IMG/VR virus record: IMGVR_UViG_3300012919_000016 | Span: 1-40,641 of that record | Direction: 5' to 3' (one strand) | DNA: 40,641 nucleotides | Source of the DNA: a virus | In this document: positions 6,192 to 14,951 of the stretch, in pieces | Position numbering within the stretch: position 1 is the first letter of the stretch | How the letters are laid out: each line of letters starts with the position of its first letter | Translations under genes and position numbers: made by a program | Notes under the pieces: generated by a model | The model's input: the letters and a program-made list of their open reading frames with translations, nothing else | Told to the model about the DNA's origin: nothing | Databases searched by the model: none

Positions 6192-7142
6192 ATGAATGAA
6201 ATTGAAATTAAATCAGGAGATACATTATCTAAATTAGCGGAAAAATATGGAACATCTGTAAGTGAATTAGCTAGAATCAATAATATTGATGATGTTAATA
6301 AAATTTACGCTGGTGATAAGTTAAAATTAACAGCAAGAAGAAGAAGAGAAGTTCCTAAGATGAACGAAGAACTTATTCCTCCTGCTATTCCTGTAGCCCC
6401 AATAGAAAAAGTTGAAGTTCAAAGTTTACCTACATTAAATGAGGTTCCTATACCTGAACCTCGACCTTCTCCTCCTAAAAAAGAAGAGGAAGAAAAATCT
6501 TTTTTCGATACACTTTTTGATGAACCTCATAAGAATATGTATGTCCAAGGACTTCAAGCTTATAGGACTGCAGAAAAAGGTGGGAAACCTAGAACTTTTA
6601 CTGAAAAAGATTCAGATATTTTTATTCCCGAAATATTAACTGCAATTGATACTGCTGCAGAACACTTTTATGGGGATAATGCAAAAGAAAACCAAAAGAA
6701 ATTTCTTGAAAATGTAGAAAAAGATAGTGGCGAAGAAAAACGAAAAGAATTCGAAAAAATATTTGCAGCTAACGGTTTAGAATATCGTATGATAAATAGA
6801 GTTTTTAATACACGAAGTATTTTTGCAGATAATTATGATATTAAAAATCCGTCAGGTTATATTAAAACAATTTTAGGTCAATTTAAAGTTACAGAAGATG
6901 ATAAGGGTAATTGGAGAGTACAAGATCGTTATGATTTCTCTCCTGTTGGTAATATTCTTACAGCTAGTTTAGGCTCACTTGGCACTCTTTCTTCATATCC
7001 TATGGCTAGATATCTTGGGGGCAAAATTGCGCCTGAAGGTAAAGGCGGTAAAAGCACTCCTTTTGCACCTTATATTGATTTAACAATTCCTAGAACAAAA
7101 TTAACTTTAGCGGATAAAAAGAAAGATACAGCTAAAGCTTAG
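6192..7142 (+). CDS. LysM-domain protein
   Basis: 316 residues. Residues 2-46 form a LysM peptidoglycan-binding domain: IKSGDTLSKLAEKYGTSVSE, then INNIDDVNKIYAGDKLKL. A Pro/Glu-rich linker follows (about 60-105; e.g. IPEPRPSPPKKEEEE), then a C-terminal region of about 200 residues that I do not recognise. No catalytic peptidoglycan motif is evident. It sits between a membrane protein and the M15 peptidase, so it may be a cell-wall-targeted virion protein or an accessory to lysis. LysM identity is confident; overall role is not. Confidence 0.8.
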   Translation: MNEIEIKSGDTLSKLAEKYGTSVSELARINNIDDVNKIYAGDKLKLTARRRREVPKMNEELIPPAIPVAPIEKVEVQSLPTLNEVPIPEPRPSPPKKEEEEKSFFDTLFDEPHKNMYVQGLQAYRTAEKGGKPRTFTEKDSDIFIPEILTAIDTAAEHFYGDNAKENQKKFLENVEKDSGEEKRKEFEKIFAANGLEYRMINRVFNTRSIFADNYDIKNPSGYIKTILGQFKVTEDDKGNWRVQDRYDFSPVGNILTASLGSLGTLSSYPMARYLGGKIAPEGKGGKSTPFAPYIDLTIPRTKLTLADKKKDTAKA

Positions 7143-7153
7143 AGGATAAGACA

Positions 7154-7549
7154 TTGGATTGGACAAATTACCCTAATTTTTCGGAAGAAGAATTTAAATG
7201 TAAACATTCTGGGGAATGTTTTATGGATGAAGAAACTTTAGAAAAAGCTCAGAAATTAAGAAACTTATATGGTAAACCTATGAGAATAACTTCTGGCTAT
7301 CGTTCAAGTAATCATCCCGTAGAAATTAAAAGAAAAGAATCAGGTCGGATTGGACCCCATACTACTGGCAAAGCTTTTGATACAGCAGTTATGGGAAGTG
7401 AAGCGCATCAATTTTTAAAAGTAGCTCAAGAAGTTGGTTTTACAGGAATTGGTGTTCAACAAAAAGGTACTAAACGTTTTATTCATTTAGATACAATTAA
7501 AAAAGATGAATACGAAAATATACCTCGTCCTTGGATTTGGAGTTATTAA
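7154..7549 (+). CDS. M15-type D-Ala-D-Ala carboxypeptidase-like endolysin
   Basis: 131 residues, starting at TTG (7154) eight bases after AGAGG; no ATG fits. It matches the peptidase M15A/hedgehog-like fold. ITSGYRS (45-51) is followed by the zinc ligands H69 and D76 in HTTGKAFD and H111 in FIHLD, all present. Such enzymes cut peptidoglycan stem peptides and serve as phage endolysins. There is no signal peptide, and the holin gene follows with a TAATG overlap, which is the usual lysis-cassette order. Function as the endolysin is a strong inference; a virion-borne wall-degrading enzyme is the alternative. Confidence 0.88.
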   Translation: MDWTNYPNFSEEEFKCKHSGECFMDEETLEKAQKLRNLYGKPMRITSGYRSSNHPVEIKRKESGRIGPHTTGKAFDTAVMGSEAHQFLKVAQEVGFTGIGVQQKGTKRFIHLDTIKKDEYENIPRPWIWSY

Positions 7550-7917
7550 TGGCATTAAATTTTATTACACCGCTAGCTAGTCTTGCAGGTCAATGGATGA
7601 ATAATCGTGCAGAAAAGTCAAAAGCTAAACAAGCTTTAGCTGTTGCTAAAATTGAAGCACAAACTAAAAAAGTACAAACAGACGCTAATTGGGAAGAAAA
7701 AGCAATAGATGCGTCTGCTGATAGCATTAAAGATGAGCTTTGGACAATCTTATTTATTGGATTAATTGTTGCTTGTTTTGTACCACAAGCTCAACCTTAT
7801 ATTGCAGATGGGTTTAGATTCTTGCGAGAAGATTGCCCAGAATGGTTAAGCTATGGTATTCTTGCTAGTATCGGTGCATCATTTGGTTTAAAATCTATTG
7901 GAAAAATTCGTAAATAA
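7549..7917 (+). CDS. Holin of the 3TM (GTA-like) type
   Basis: 122 residues from the ATG at 7549, which overlaps the endolysin stop (TAATG) and has GGAG upstream; an in-frame ATG at 7531 lies inside the endolysin gene and is less likely. The N-terminal helix is cytoplasmic-like and charged (NRAEKSKAKQALAVAKIEAQ). It is followed by an acidic linker, a transmembrane segment ELWTILFIGLIVACFVP, a short turn, and another hydrophobic stretch ending in Gly-rich SYGILASIGASFGLKSIGK. This layout matches the GTA_holin_3TM group. It would permeabilise the inner membrane to release the endolysin. Confidence 0.75.
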   Translation: MALNFITPLASLAGQWMNNRAEKSKAKQALAVAKIEAQTKKVQTDANWEEKAIDASADSIKDELWTILFIGLIVACFVPQAQPYIADGFRFLREDCPEWLSYGILASIGASFGLKSIGKIRK

Positions 7918-7930
7918 TAACAGGAAAAAT

Positions 7931-8113
7931 ATGAACTCTCTTGAACGTCTAGAAGAAATGAGCAGAACACTTCAAATTATGAAACGTTGTCTTCATCGAG
8001 ATATGAAAAGAGAGGTGCTTGAAGAACTTGACATTCTTTCAGGTCAACTTGAAGCGGCTCTTTGCGATCAAGAAAATCTTATAATGGAGAAAAACTATGA
8101 GTATAACTTATAG
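7931..8113 (+). CDS. Hypothetical small helical protein
   Basis: 60 residues, start chosen at the ATG at 7931 after AGGAAAAAT rather than an in-frame ATG at 7898 that lies within the holin gene. It is predicted to be all-helical with heptad-like hydrophobics (LERLEEMSRTLQIMKRCL, then VLEELDILSGQLEAALCDQE). The last 17 bases overlap the next gene. No family recognised. The position between holin and fibre genes does not define a function. Confidence 0.6.
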   Translation: MNSLERLEEMSRTLQIMKRCLHRDMKREVLEELDILSGQLEAALCDQENLIMEKNYEYNL

Positions 8114-8372
8114 AGGTGAAACGTTTAGTGGTTATAACAAACCTAAACGTACCCCAAAACATCCAAAGAAAAGTCACGCAGTACTTGCTAAAGTAGGTGA
8201 TAAAATTCGTTTAATTCGTTTTGGCGCACAAGGAGTTCGTGGTGAAGGTAAAAATCCTAAAACTAAAAAAGGTAAAGCTAGAAAGAAAGCTTACTACGCT
8301 CGGCATAATGCACAAGATTCTAAGCCAAGTAAGTTGAGCGCACGTTATTGGTCTCATAAAACTAAATGGTAA
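8097..8372 (+). CDS. Small basic protein with RHN…ARYW C-terminus
   Basis: 91 residues, rich in Lys and Arg. The C-terminal block YYARHNAQDS…KLSARYWSHKTKW resembles the RHNC…KARYWSCKxW ending found in small structural or capsid-associated proteins of marine myo- and podoviruses. The middle (KIRLIRFGAQGVRGEG) could be a beta strand pair. This suggests a minor virion protein, but it is a pattern recalled from memory. Its start overlaps the preceding gene by 17 bases. Confidence 0.65.
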   Translation: MSITYRGETFSGYNKPKRTPKHPKKSHAVLAKVGDKIRLIRFGAQGVRGEGKNPKTKKGKARKKAYYARHNAQDSKPSKLSARYWSHKTKW

Positions 8373-8378
8373 TGTGTT

Positions 8379-8621
8379 ATGGCAGTAATTAAACCACCTA
8401 TTACAGGTGATGAAATACAAGATTCTTGGGCTTTTAATACTACTTCTCGTTTAGAAGATATTGACGGTGTTTTATCTTCTTTTAATTTAGAAACATGGAC
8501 TATCGAAGAAGACTCAGTTGGGAAAATTATTTTTAGTAAAAATGGTATAATTAAAATGCGTTTAGACGATTCAGGTAATCTTGAAATCGCTGGTACGCTA
8601 ACTCAATCAGTAACATTCTAG
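8379..8621 (+). CDS. Small fibre-associated protein
   Basis: 80 residues. The second half ([20 protein letters not shown], then [11 protein letters not shown]) has the short beta repeats 'NGxxKMRLDxxGNLxIAGTL' seen in phage tail fibre and S74-containing proteins. With the collagen-like fibre gene starting 11 bases downstream, it is probably a small fibre subunit or fibre-attachment piece. No catalytic motif. The first half is unrecognised. Confidence 0.6.
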   Translation: MAVIKPPITGDEIQDSWAFNTTSRLEDIDGVLSSFNLETWTIEEDSVGKIIFSKNGIIKMRLDDSGNLEIAGTLTQSVTF

Positions 8622-8631
8622 GAGACGAATT

Positions 8632-10761
8632 ATGGGCAAATCAAGAGACATGTCGAATATTTTTAATTCGACTCCTTCAAATGTAGATGCTACTAAACTA
8701 GATGGTCAAGATGGTTCTTACTATCTTGATTATGGTAACTTTACTAATACTCCACCATTAGGTACAGGTCCTACAGGCCCTCAAGGGCCTACAGGTCCCA
8801 CAGGACCTACAGGGCCTACAGGTCCTACTGGCAATACTGGTCCAGCTGGCCCAACAGGTCCACAAGGTCCAACAGGACCCATAGGTAATACAGGATCTCC
8901 AGGAACTTCAGGCGCACCAGGTCAAGATGGAGCAAATGGTGCGACTGGTCCTACGGGTCCTACAGGCGCAATTGGTCAAACAGGCGCATCAGGTGGTGTA
9001 ACGTTTGAGTATCTTTATTCAAATATAACCTCCGATGCAGATCCTGGGACTTCATATTTTCGTTTCGATACTACAAGTTTGTTTAGCGCAACAAAAGTTT
9101 ATATTGCAGATACAGATTTAAATAGTGCAGATAATCAAGCATTTTTTAGGACGCTTGATGATAGTACTAGTACTATGAAAGGCCATATTCGTTTTGTAGA
9201 ATCTGGAAATACAGCAGAATTTTTGGTTTTCGAATTAAATTCGATTACTGAAAATACAGGTTACTTTACGTTAAATGTTTCTTTTGTTAGCGGCACAGCT
9301 AATGCTTTTAATAACAATTACAAAACTCTTTTTACATTTGATAGGACGGGTGATAAAGGAGATACAGGTGCAACAGGACCCACAGGACCTGCAAGCACAG
9401 TAGCTGGTCCAACTGGACCTACGGGACCGCAAGGCCCAACAGGACCTACTGGACCTGCAGGGGCAGATAGTACTGTAGCTGGCCCAACAGGACCTACAGG
9501 CCCTTCTGGACCCGCAGGATCTCCAGGATCTGCAGGATCAACAGGACCTACTGGACCTACAGGCGCACAAGGGCCTACTGGACCTCAAGGTGCAACTGGA
9601 TCGGGTATAACATTTAAAGGTAACGTAGCTACTACTAGTGATTTACCGTCGAGTCCTACACCAGCTAATGGTGATGCTTATATTGTTCAAGCAGACGATA
9701 GTCTTCATGTATATGATGGTTCGTCATTTGTTAGTGGTGGCTCAATTCAAGGACCAACGGGACCAACTGGTCCTACTGGACCTACAGGACCTAGTGGCCC
9801 TTCTGGTTCAGATGGTGCTGCTGGCTCAACAGGGCCTACGGGACCTTCTGGACCCGCAGGATCTACAGGACCCGCAGGACCGACAGGACCTAGTGGACCT
9901 ACTGGACCTACGGGACCCACAGGACCCGCAGGGCCTGATGGTGCAGATAGCACAGTAGCAGGACCTACAGGACCTACTGGACCTACAGGGCCTACTGGAC
10001 CTCCTGGGCCTGCAGCATCTGATGCAGGAACTTTAGATGGTTTAGATAGTACTCAATTTTTAAGAAGTGATGCAGTTGATGAAATTGCGGCAGATGGCGT
10101 TCCACTATCAATAAACAGCACAAACAGCAATTCCGCGAAATTAGGATTAGAAGATAATGGCACAGTGCGCGGTTACATTGGTGCAACATCAACTATTTGT
10201 TTTCAGGCTCTTCACGATGGCGCGGCCTCAAGATTTCAAATATCGCAAAATGGTGCTGAAGTAAAACAAGTTTCTACAGGAAGTTCAGCGTATTATAGAT
10301 TTAACCAAAACGCTACAGACAGAAATTATGTCTATCAAAGTTCTGCTAATGAAATTGGTTTTCTATCAACAACTGGTGGTTGGATTTTAAAAGTTGATAA
10401 CAGTGGCAATACTACAGCTACAGGAAATGTAACAGCTTATTCTGATATTCGATTAAAAAAAGATATTGAGCCAATTGAAAATGCACTTGAGCGCGTAAAC
10501 AAATTACAAGGTGTTGAATACACTCGTAATAGTACTGGTGAACGCGAAATGGGTTTTGTAGCGCAAGACGTTATAGAACACGAATCAACACTTGTTGATA
10601 TAATTGATGCATCTACAGACCAAACAGATGAAGCGTTTAGTGATCTTCATGTAATGAAATATCAAAATACAGTTGCTTTACTTGTTGAAGCTATTAAAGA
10701 ATTACAAAATGAAGTAAAAGAATCAAAATCAGGATGTTGTTGTCATGACTCTACAAACTAG
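8632..10761 (+). CDS. Collagen-like tail fibre with S74 intramolecular chaperone
   Basis: 709 residues. The N-terminus has the fibre motif [15 protein letters not shown] (about 22-36). Three Gly-X-Y collagen-like stretches (about 44-123, 240-325 and 373-462), mostly GPT units, are separated by globular inserts, including one starting [20 protein letters not shown]. After a second fibre motif ([15 protein letters not shown]) comes a beta domain, then a C-terminal peptidase S74 domain starting at SDIRLKKDI (about 604). The Ser and Lys there would form the self-cleaving dyad that releases the chaperone after trimer folding, and a coiled coil ends the protein. It probably recognises the host. A 2-oxoglutarate oxygenase gene lies just downstream. 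Confidence 0.9.
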   Translation: MGKSRDMSNIFNSTPSNVDATKLDGQDGSYYLDYGNFTNTPPLGTGPTGPQGPTGPTGPTGPTGPTGNTGPAGPTGPQGPTGPIGNTGSPGTSGAPGQDGANGATGPTGPTGAIGQTGASGGVTFEYLYSNITSDADPGTSYFRFDTTSLFSATKVYIADTDLNSADNQAFFRTLDDSTSTMKGHIRFVESGNTAEFLVFELNSITENTGYFTLNVSFVSGTANAFNNNYKTLFTFDRTGDKGDTGATGPTGPASTVAGPTGPTGPQGPTGPTGPAGADSTVAGPTGPTGPSGPAGSPGSAGSTGPTGPTGAQGPTGPQGATGSGITFKGNVATTSDLPSSPTPANGDAYIVQADDSLHVYDGSSFVSGGSIQGPTGPTGPTGPTGPSGPSGSDGAAGSTGPTGPSGPAGSTGPAGPTGPSGPTGPTGPTGPAGPDGADSTVAGPTGPTGPTGPTGPPGPAASDAGTLDGLDSTQFLRSDAVDEIAADGVPLSINSTNSNSAKLGLEDNGTVRGYIGATSTICFQALHDGAASRFQISQNGAEVKQVSTGSSAYYRFNQNATDRNYVYQSSANEIGFLSTTGGWILKVDNSGNTTATGNVTAYSDIRLKKDIEPIENALERVNKLQGVEYTRNSTGEREMGFVAQDVIEHESTLVDIIDASTDQTDEAFSDLHVMKYQNTVALLVEAIKELQNEVKESKSGCCCHDSTN
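8764..9000 (+). repeat. Collagen-like GPT-coding repeat, block 1
   Basis: Nine-base units of the type GGxCCxACx coding Gly-Pro-Thr and variants, varying at third positions. Imperfect repetition of this kind favours slippage and recombination, which would change fibre length. Confidence 0.85.
9349..9606 (+). repeat. Collagen-like GPT-coding repeat, block 2
   Basis: A second run of Gly-X-Y codons in the same fibre gene. It includes the unit '[13 protein letters not shown]', which recurs almost unchanged in block 3, so blocks 2 and 3 appear to share a duplication. Confidence 0.85.
9747..10020 (+). repeat. Collagen-like GPT-coding repeat, block 3
   Basis: The third Gly-X-Y run, the most regular of the three, ending in PPGPAAS before the fibre beta domain. 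Because GGxCCx reads similarly on both strands, the complementary strand also shows a long collagen-like frame, which is a shadow. Confidence 0.85.
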
Positions 10762-11203
10762 CGGTGCAATAAGTTTATCACAAGTTCAAAGCGAATATGG
10801 TGGATCAAATCCAATCTCGATGAGTGAATATTATCGTAATGGAAGTAATGTACCTAATTCGGTTACTGAAAATGTTGCGGCAGGATCTTACACATCATAT
10901 TTGTATACTCGTGATCAAACAGACTGGCGACTTTCTGTAAATAATAGTCTTAGGTGGGGTGGTTCAACTATCTCTTCATTTTTTTTCACTTCAGATACTA
11001 CTTTATCGTCAGGTGGTTTTGATTATCAAAGAGGAACTTTACAAGAAACAACTACTTCTGGCGGTAAAATTCCTGTAAATACTAGTCATTATTCAGTTCG
11101 CAGAAGAACAAGTGCAACAACGCAAACAGTAAATGTAAATCAAAATGTACCTACTTCTGGAACTATATCTATGGATGATTTTTATGGGGGCAGAAAAACT
11201 TGA
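10745..11203 (+). CDS. Tail fibre/tip protein
   Basis: 152 residues. The N-terminus [20 protein letters not shown], followed by [10 protein letters not shown], and the C-terminus [17 protein letters not shown] repeat the same 'tSGxISxxxFYGG' theme known from fibre-tip and neck proteins of marine T4-like and podoviral phages. The middle is Ser/Thr-rich and probably all beta. The start overlaps the S74 fibre gene by 17 bases. A role at the fibre tip or baseplate-fibre junction is likely by pattern and position; no enzymatic motif is seen. Confidence 0.7.
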   Translation: MTLQTSGAISLSQVQSEYGGSNPISMSEYYRNGSNVPNSVTENVAAGSYTSYLYTRDQTDWRLSVNNSLRWGGSTISSFFFTSDTTLSSGGFDYQRGTLQETTTSGGKIPVNTSHYSVRRRTSATTQTVNVNQNVPTSGTISMDDFYGGRKT

Positions 11204-11754
11204 CATTTAATATTGATACAAAAACTAACACTTTATCCCGTGAAGAATTTGATAGACTTTACGCTGAAGCTTTTGATTATATATCTATAGAACGTCAACG
11301 TTTAGGCGAAGATGCTAAAGAAACAGTATGGGAAACATTTGAACGCGATGATGCATTTATTCATCGATATGAAGTTGATGGCTATCTTGTAGGTTCTGCT
11401 TCGCTTACTGAACTAATAATTAATTATGAAGGAAATCAAGAACGATGGGCATGGTATCTTTCACCTTTATACGGGGAAACTTTAGCTGGCTCACGTTCTT
11501 GGTGGTATGATGAAGAGTTTACAAAACAAGCACGAGACTTTGTAGATGATGATGGTTTCGATAAATTACTTGTTTTATTTAACGAAGGAACTCCAGCAGC
11601 TTTAGCTACACAAGCAACATGGGGTCGGAAATTTGATGATCGTCAATATTTTGAAGTACCACTTGTTAAAACTTTAGACGAAGTTTTTGGTGAAAATCGA
11701 GAAAAAATTTTAGTACCAGATACTATGCGTTGTTTTGTAATGGCGAAACATTAA
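11200..11754 (+). CDS. Unknown protein, possibly GNAT-like
   Basis: 184 residues starting with TTG at 11200, overlapping the previous TGA stop (TTGA), with a G-run 9-10 bases upstream. VDGYLVGSASLTEL and RWAWYLSPLYG look like paired strands, and DKLLVLFNEGTPAALATQ looks like a strand-turn-helix, loosely recalling an N-acetyltransferase fold. The acetyl-CoA loop is not evident. It lies between fibre and oxygenase genes, so a fibre-related or modification role is possible. Function is unknown; the fold suggestion is weak. Confidence 0.6.
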   Translation: MTFNIDTKTNTLSREEFDRLYAEAFDYISIERQRLGEDAKETVWETFERDDAFIHRYEVDGYLVGSASLTELIINYEGNQERWAWYLSPLYGETLAGSRSWWYDEEFTKQARDFVDDDGFDKLLVLFNEGTPAALATQATWGRKFDDRQYFEVPLVKTLDEVFGENREKILVPDTMRCFVMAKH

Positions 11755-11755
11755 G

Positions 11756-12310
11756 ATGTGGTATAACGTACCCACAGCTTTTACAAAAGATTATTGCAAA
11801 GAAATTGTTAATTATTTTACTAATAAAGAAACAATTGATGCTAAAATTGAAGGTAATTCAATTAATAAAAGTATTCGTGAAACAAATATTGTTTTTACTA
11901 AAGATATTGCTGGCAATAATTCTTTTGAAAATAATTTACACTTATCTGTTGATAGACTTATTAAAAGAGTAAATTCAGAATGGTTTGATTTTGATCTTTC
12001 GTATAATGAAGCTCCGCAATTTGGTATTTATAAAAGTGAAACTAACGCTTTTTATGATTGGCACGAAGATGTTTTACATAATTCAACAAATAAACAATTA
12101 AGAAAATTATCTATGGTAATTTTACTTAATGATATTGACGAATATAGCGGTGGAATTTTAGAGTTAGATCATAAAGACCAACCAATTAATTTTAAAAAGA
12201 AAGGAGATGCAATATTTTTCCCTTCTTATTTAAAACATAGAGTAACTCCTGTTACATCAGGAACTCGATATTCATTAGTTTGTTGGTCTAATGGGCCATC
12301 TTGGAGATAA
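11756..12310 (+). CDS. 2-oxoglutarate/Fe(II) dioxygenase, prolyl-4-hydroxylase-like
   Basis: A 184-residue double-stranded beta-helix oxygenase. Iron ligands are H103 and D105 in DWHED, with the distal H161 in LKHRVTPV. R171 in GTRYSLVCWSNG would bind 2-oxoglutarate. YSGGILEL and KKGDAIFFPS complete the P4H/PKHD signature. These enzymes hydroxylate protein or small-molecule substrates using 2-oxoglutarate and oxygen. It follows the fibre genes directly, one of which is a proline-rich collagen-like fibre, so fibre hydroxylation is an attractive but untested role. Alternatives include action on a host protein or nucleic acid. Confidence 0.88.
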   Translation: MWYNVPTAFTKDYCKEIVNYFTNKETIDAKIEGNSINKSIRETNIVFTKDIAGNNSFENNLHLSVDRLIKRVNSEWFDFDLSYNEAPQFGIYKSETNAFYDWHEDVLHNSTNKQLRKLSMVILLNDIDEYSGGILELDHKDQPINFKKKGDAIFFPSYLKHRVTPVTSGTRYSLVCWSNGPSWR

Positions 12311-12319
12311 GAGGAAATT

Positions 12320-12469
12320 ATGAGCAAACCGTATTTAGGAAAAGTAACTGCAGATGAACAAAAGCAGTTAAATAAGATTATGAATAATCCTATTAAAAGG
12401 ACAAAAGAAGATAAGGCAAGGCCGCCGAAAGAAGTTTATCTTGGTATTCGCGGCGAAACGCCTCAGTAA
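12320..12469 (+). CDS. Small hypothetical protein
   Basis: 49 residues (MSKPYLGKVTADEQKQLNKI at the N-terminus; ends GIRGETPQ), preceded by a clear AAGAGGAAATT ribosome-binding site. Charged, without membrane segment or known motif. It lies between the oxygenase and the structured spacer at 12470-12521. Codon use and the start site support translation. Confidence 0.6.
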   Translation: MSKPYLGKVTADEQKQLNKIMNNPIKRTKEDKARPPKEVYLGIRGETPQ

Positions 12470-12521
12470 TCTCCATTGTCCTCGCTCGTTGAGGGTCATC
12501 GGGTGGAGAGTAAAACCCTCA
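12470..12521 (+). other. Potential H-type pseudoknot or hairpin in spacer
   Basis: TCTCCA (12470-12475) pairs with TGGAGA (12504-12509), and TGAGGGT (12490-12496) pairs with ACCCTCA (12515-12521). The two stems interleave, as in a pseudoknot. A smaller competing hairpin CCTC/GAGG (12480-12483 with 12491-12494) is also possible. The element begins right after a stop codon and ends 22 bases before the next start. It is GC-richer than its surroundings and lacks a U-run, so it is not a standard terminator. Confidence 0.4.
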
Positions 12522-12543
12522 CTAAATTTTAAAGAGGAATAAA

Positions 12544-12690
12544 ATGGTTACAAAACAAAAGAAAGCAAAAATTAAAAAAGTTATAAAAGGTTTAGGAAAA
12601 GCTTCTAGAACACATGCTGCTCAAGCTAAAGTTTTGAAAGGAGTTATTTCTGGAAAAACTAAAACTAAATCAAAAAGTAAAAAAGCTTAA
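12544..12690 (+). CDS. Small very basic protein
   Basis: 48 residues (MVTKQKKAKIKKVIKGLGKA at the N-terminus, then SRTHAAQAKVLKGVIS and a Lys-rich tail). It has an AAAGAGGA ribosome-binding site. Nearly one third of residues are Lys. It could bind nucleic acid or be a packaged peptide; no family recognised. It is separated from the portal gene by a 44-base spacer containing a GATA repeat. Confidence 0.6.
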   Translation: MVTKQKKAKIKKVIKGLGKASRTHAAQAKVLKGVISGKTKTKSKSKKA

Positions 12691-12708
12691 CAAAAGTAAA
12701 CCCCTTAT

Positions 12709-12722
12709 TAGATAGATAGATA
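12709..12722 (+). repeat. Short GATA tandem repeat before portal gene
   Basis: Three to three-and-a-half GATA units immediately precede the AGGAG ribosome-binding site of the portal gene. Slippage would change the spacing upstream of the site but not between the site and the ATG. Probably minor. Confidence 0.6.
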
Positions 12723-12734
12723 GGAGTCATAGAC

Positions 12735-14951
12735 ATGGCACAAACAGCGAGAGGCTATCAAGAGGCTATTACTGACGATCAACTAATCAATATGATTGAT
12801 TCAGGTGTGATGCACAGTGTTGGTCATTTTCTTAGCTCATCCGATCTTACAAGGGAAAGAATTAAAGCTACTTATGAATATGCAGGTCTTGCTAAAGATC
12901 ATTTATCACCGCAAGGTGTATCTAGTATTGTTTCTTCAGATACTACTGAAGTTATTGAAGCGTATTCGGCTATTATCTCAGAACTTATGTTTGAGAATCA
13001 AAAGCTAGCTCGCTTCCTTCCTTATTCAACAAGTCCTGCAGCACTTATGAGCGCACAACAAGCTTCTGATGTAGTTAATTATTGTATATTTAAGAAGAAT
13101 GATGGTTGGACTATTTTTAATACATGGGTAAAATCTGCCCTTCTTTGGAAAACAGCAGTTATTCGTTGGGATTACTGCGAAGATTGTGAACATCGTTTTG
13201 AAGAATACGAGAGTATTAATCAAATAGCACTCGATGAACTTTTAGCAGATGATGATGTAGAAATTGTTGGAGACCTTACTATAAGTAATACAGCAGGCTC
13301 TGCGCCTATGTATGTTGATGTTAGGATTAAACGTAGAGTTGATAAATCAGGTATTAAATTGGAAGTAGTACCACCAGAAGATTTTCGCATTGATCGTGAT
13401 GCTTCTTCTATTGAAGACGCAACGTTTATTGCTATACAACGAGATATGACTCGTTCTGAAATTCGTAAACAATGGCCCGAAGTTGCGGATCAAGTTGGCG
13501 ATTGGGATCGACTTGGTCAAGCTTATGGTCAATCTTTTGATACATACAATGAAGAACGTTCTGTTCGTAAAGAAGTTACTGGTCAAGAATATTATGATGA
13601 GCCTAATGCTTCAGAGATATTTGGAACAGAAGCTAATACAGAAGTATCTGTTACAGAATCATGGTTTCGAGTAGATCGTGATGGCGATGGTGTAGCTGAA
13701 CTTAAACATATTATTACTGTTGGAACTCATATTCTTTATGAAGAAGATATTGATATGGTTCCGCTAGCCGCTATTAGCCCATTCGAAGTACCACATGAAT
13801 TTTATGGTCTCTCGATGGCTGATATGGTTCGATCATCTACTTTAGCGAGTACAGCAATTTTACGGGGATTTGTTGAGAATACTTATCTTACTAATTATTC
13901 TCCAAAATTAGCCGACCCGAATGTTGTTGATTTTAGCGCACTTCAAAATATGAAACCTAAACAGTTAATTGCTACTAATGGTAATCCAGCTGCAGCAGTT
14001 TCGTCTATGCCTCCTGAAGCAATGTCTTCGGGTACTGTTCCACTTCTTGAATTCTTGCAACTTCATAAAGAACAAGCTACAGGTATGTCTAAAGCCGCAC
14101 AAGGTTTGAATGATACTCTTTATGTATCAGGTAATAGCGAACAAAAATTATCGCAAGTACAAAGTGCAGCTCAAAAACGAATACAACACATTGTACGCCG
14201 TTTTGCTGAAACAGGGTTTAAACGTTGTATACTTGGTATTTACCATACGATGCGACAAAATATGAAAGAAGTACTTTATAGCACACCTACATCAGTTGGC
14301 GTGTACAGTATGGTAGATGTTTCTAAACTTCCAGAAACAATGGATGTTGAAGTAAACATTAATGTTGGCGAAAATAGTAATGATTCTCGTCTTGCTAAAA
14401 TTCAACGTATCGGAACAGAAATTATTCCAGCATTAACACAAGCTGGTCAACAGATGGCTGTTAAACCTGAAGCAGGATTAGCCCTTGCTTATGAAGCTAT
14501 TCAAGCTATGGGATTGGATCCTACTAAATATCTTCAAGATTACGAAGATCCGCAATTCCAACAACAAGCACAACAAGCTATGCAACAACAGCAACAAGAA
14601 GCTGAAGAAGCAAAACAAATTGAAAAAGCTCAAGTTGCTAGTCAAATGGCTGTTAATGAAGCTAATGTACGTTATACGCAAGTTCAAGCGGATAACTCAT
14701 TACAAGATAATACAAAACAACTTGCAGTTGCTCTTGATAAATCCAATCAAGAATGGTCTAAACTTGCTTTAGAAGCTGCAAAAGATGGATTGTCATTGCC
14801 GCCCCGTCCTAATTTTGAAGAGTTATTTCAACTCGCTATGATGGGTATTCAAGCTATGACAAGTCAATTGCCTGTATCTGAAGCATCTTCAGTTCCTTCT
14901 GAAGAAGAGCAAGCGGCTATGATGGCAATGGCTCAACAAGGACAAATATAA
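12735..14951 (+). CDS. Portal (head-to-tail connector) protein
   Basis: 738 residues, within the range of P22-type portals, which form the dodecameric ring at the capsid vertex through which DNA enters and leaves. Recognisable stretches are VVPPEDFRIDRDASSIEDAT, IAIQRDMTRSEIRKQWPEV and TESWFRVDRDGDGVAELKHI, then the ISPFEVPHEFYGLSMADMV block, common to podoviral portals. The C-terminal 130 residues are Gln/Ala-rich and helical (QQQAQQAMQQQQQEAEEAK), fitting the barrel. The gene starts the head-assembly group; the next start abuts its stop. Confidence 0.85.
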   Translation: MAQTARGYQEAITDDQLINMIDSGVMHSVGHFLSSSDLTRERIKATYEYAGLAKDHLSPQGVSSIVSSDTTEVIEAYSAIISELMFENQKLARFLPYSTSPAALMSAQQASDVVNYCIFKKNDGWTIFNTWVKSALLWKTAVIRWDYCEDCEHRFEEYESINQIALDELLADDDVEIVGDLTISNTAGSAPMYVDVRIKRRVDKSGIKLEVVPPEDFRIDRDASSIEDATFIAIQRDMTRSEIRKQWPEVADQVGDWDRLGQAYGQSFDTYNEERSVRKEVTGQEYYDEPNASEIFGTEANTEVSVTESWFRVDRDGDGVAELKHIITVGTHILYEEDIDMVPLAAISPFEVPHEFYGLSMADMVRSSTLASTAILRGFVENTYLTNYSPKLADPNVVDFSALQNMKPKQLIATNGNPAAAVSSMPPEAMSSGTVPLLEFLQLHKEQATGMSKAAQGLNDTLYVSGNSEQKLSQVQSAAQKRIQHIVRRFAETGFKRCILGIYHTMRQNMKEVLYSTPTSVGVYSMVDVSKLPETMDVEVNINVGENSNDSRLAKIQRIGTEIIPALTQAGQQMAVKPEAGLALAYEAIQAMGLDPTKYLQDYEDPQFQQQAQQAMQQQQQEAEEAKQIEKAQVASQMAVNEANVRYTQVQADNSLQDNTKQLAVALDKSNQEWSKLALEAAKDGLSLPPRPNFEELFQLAMMGIQAMTSQLPVSEASSVPSEEEQAAMMAMAQQGQI

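Noticed and set aside
7531-7549. Upstream in-frame ATG for the holin
   Set aside because: It lies inside the endolysin gene; the ATG at 7549 has a TAATG overlap and GGAG at proper spacing.
9747-9953. Leftward collagen-like frame (GPVGPVG type)
   Set aside because: GGxCCx codons read as Gly-Pro on both strands, so this is an antisense shadow of the fibre gene.
8764-10020. Regular repeats that might suggest a CRISPR array
   Set aside because: Repeats are in-frame nine-base Gly-X-Y codons with no spacers of constant length and no cas genes.
10730-10761. Possible programmed frameshift joining the S74 fibre and the next fibre gene
   Set aside because: The 17-base overlap has no slippery heptamer, the fibre ends in a complete S74 domain with coiled coil, and the next gene has its own ATG.
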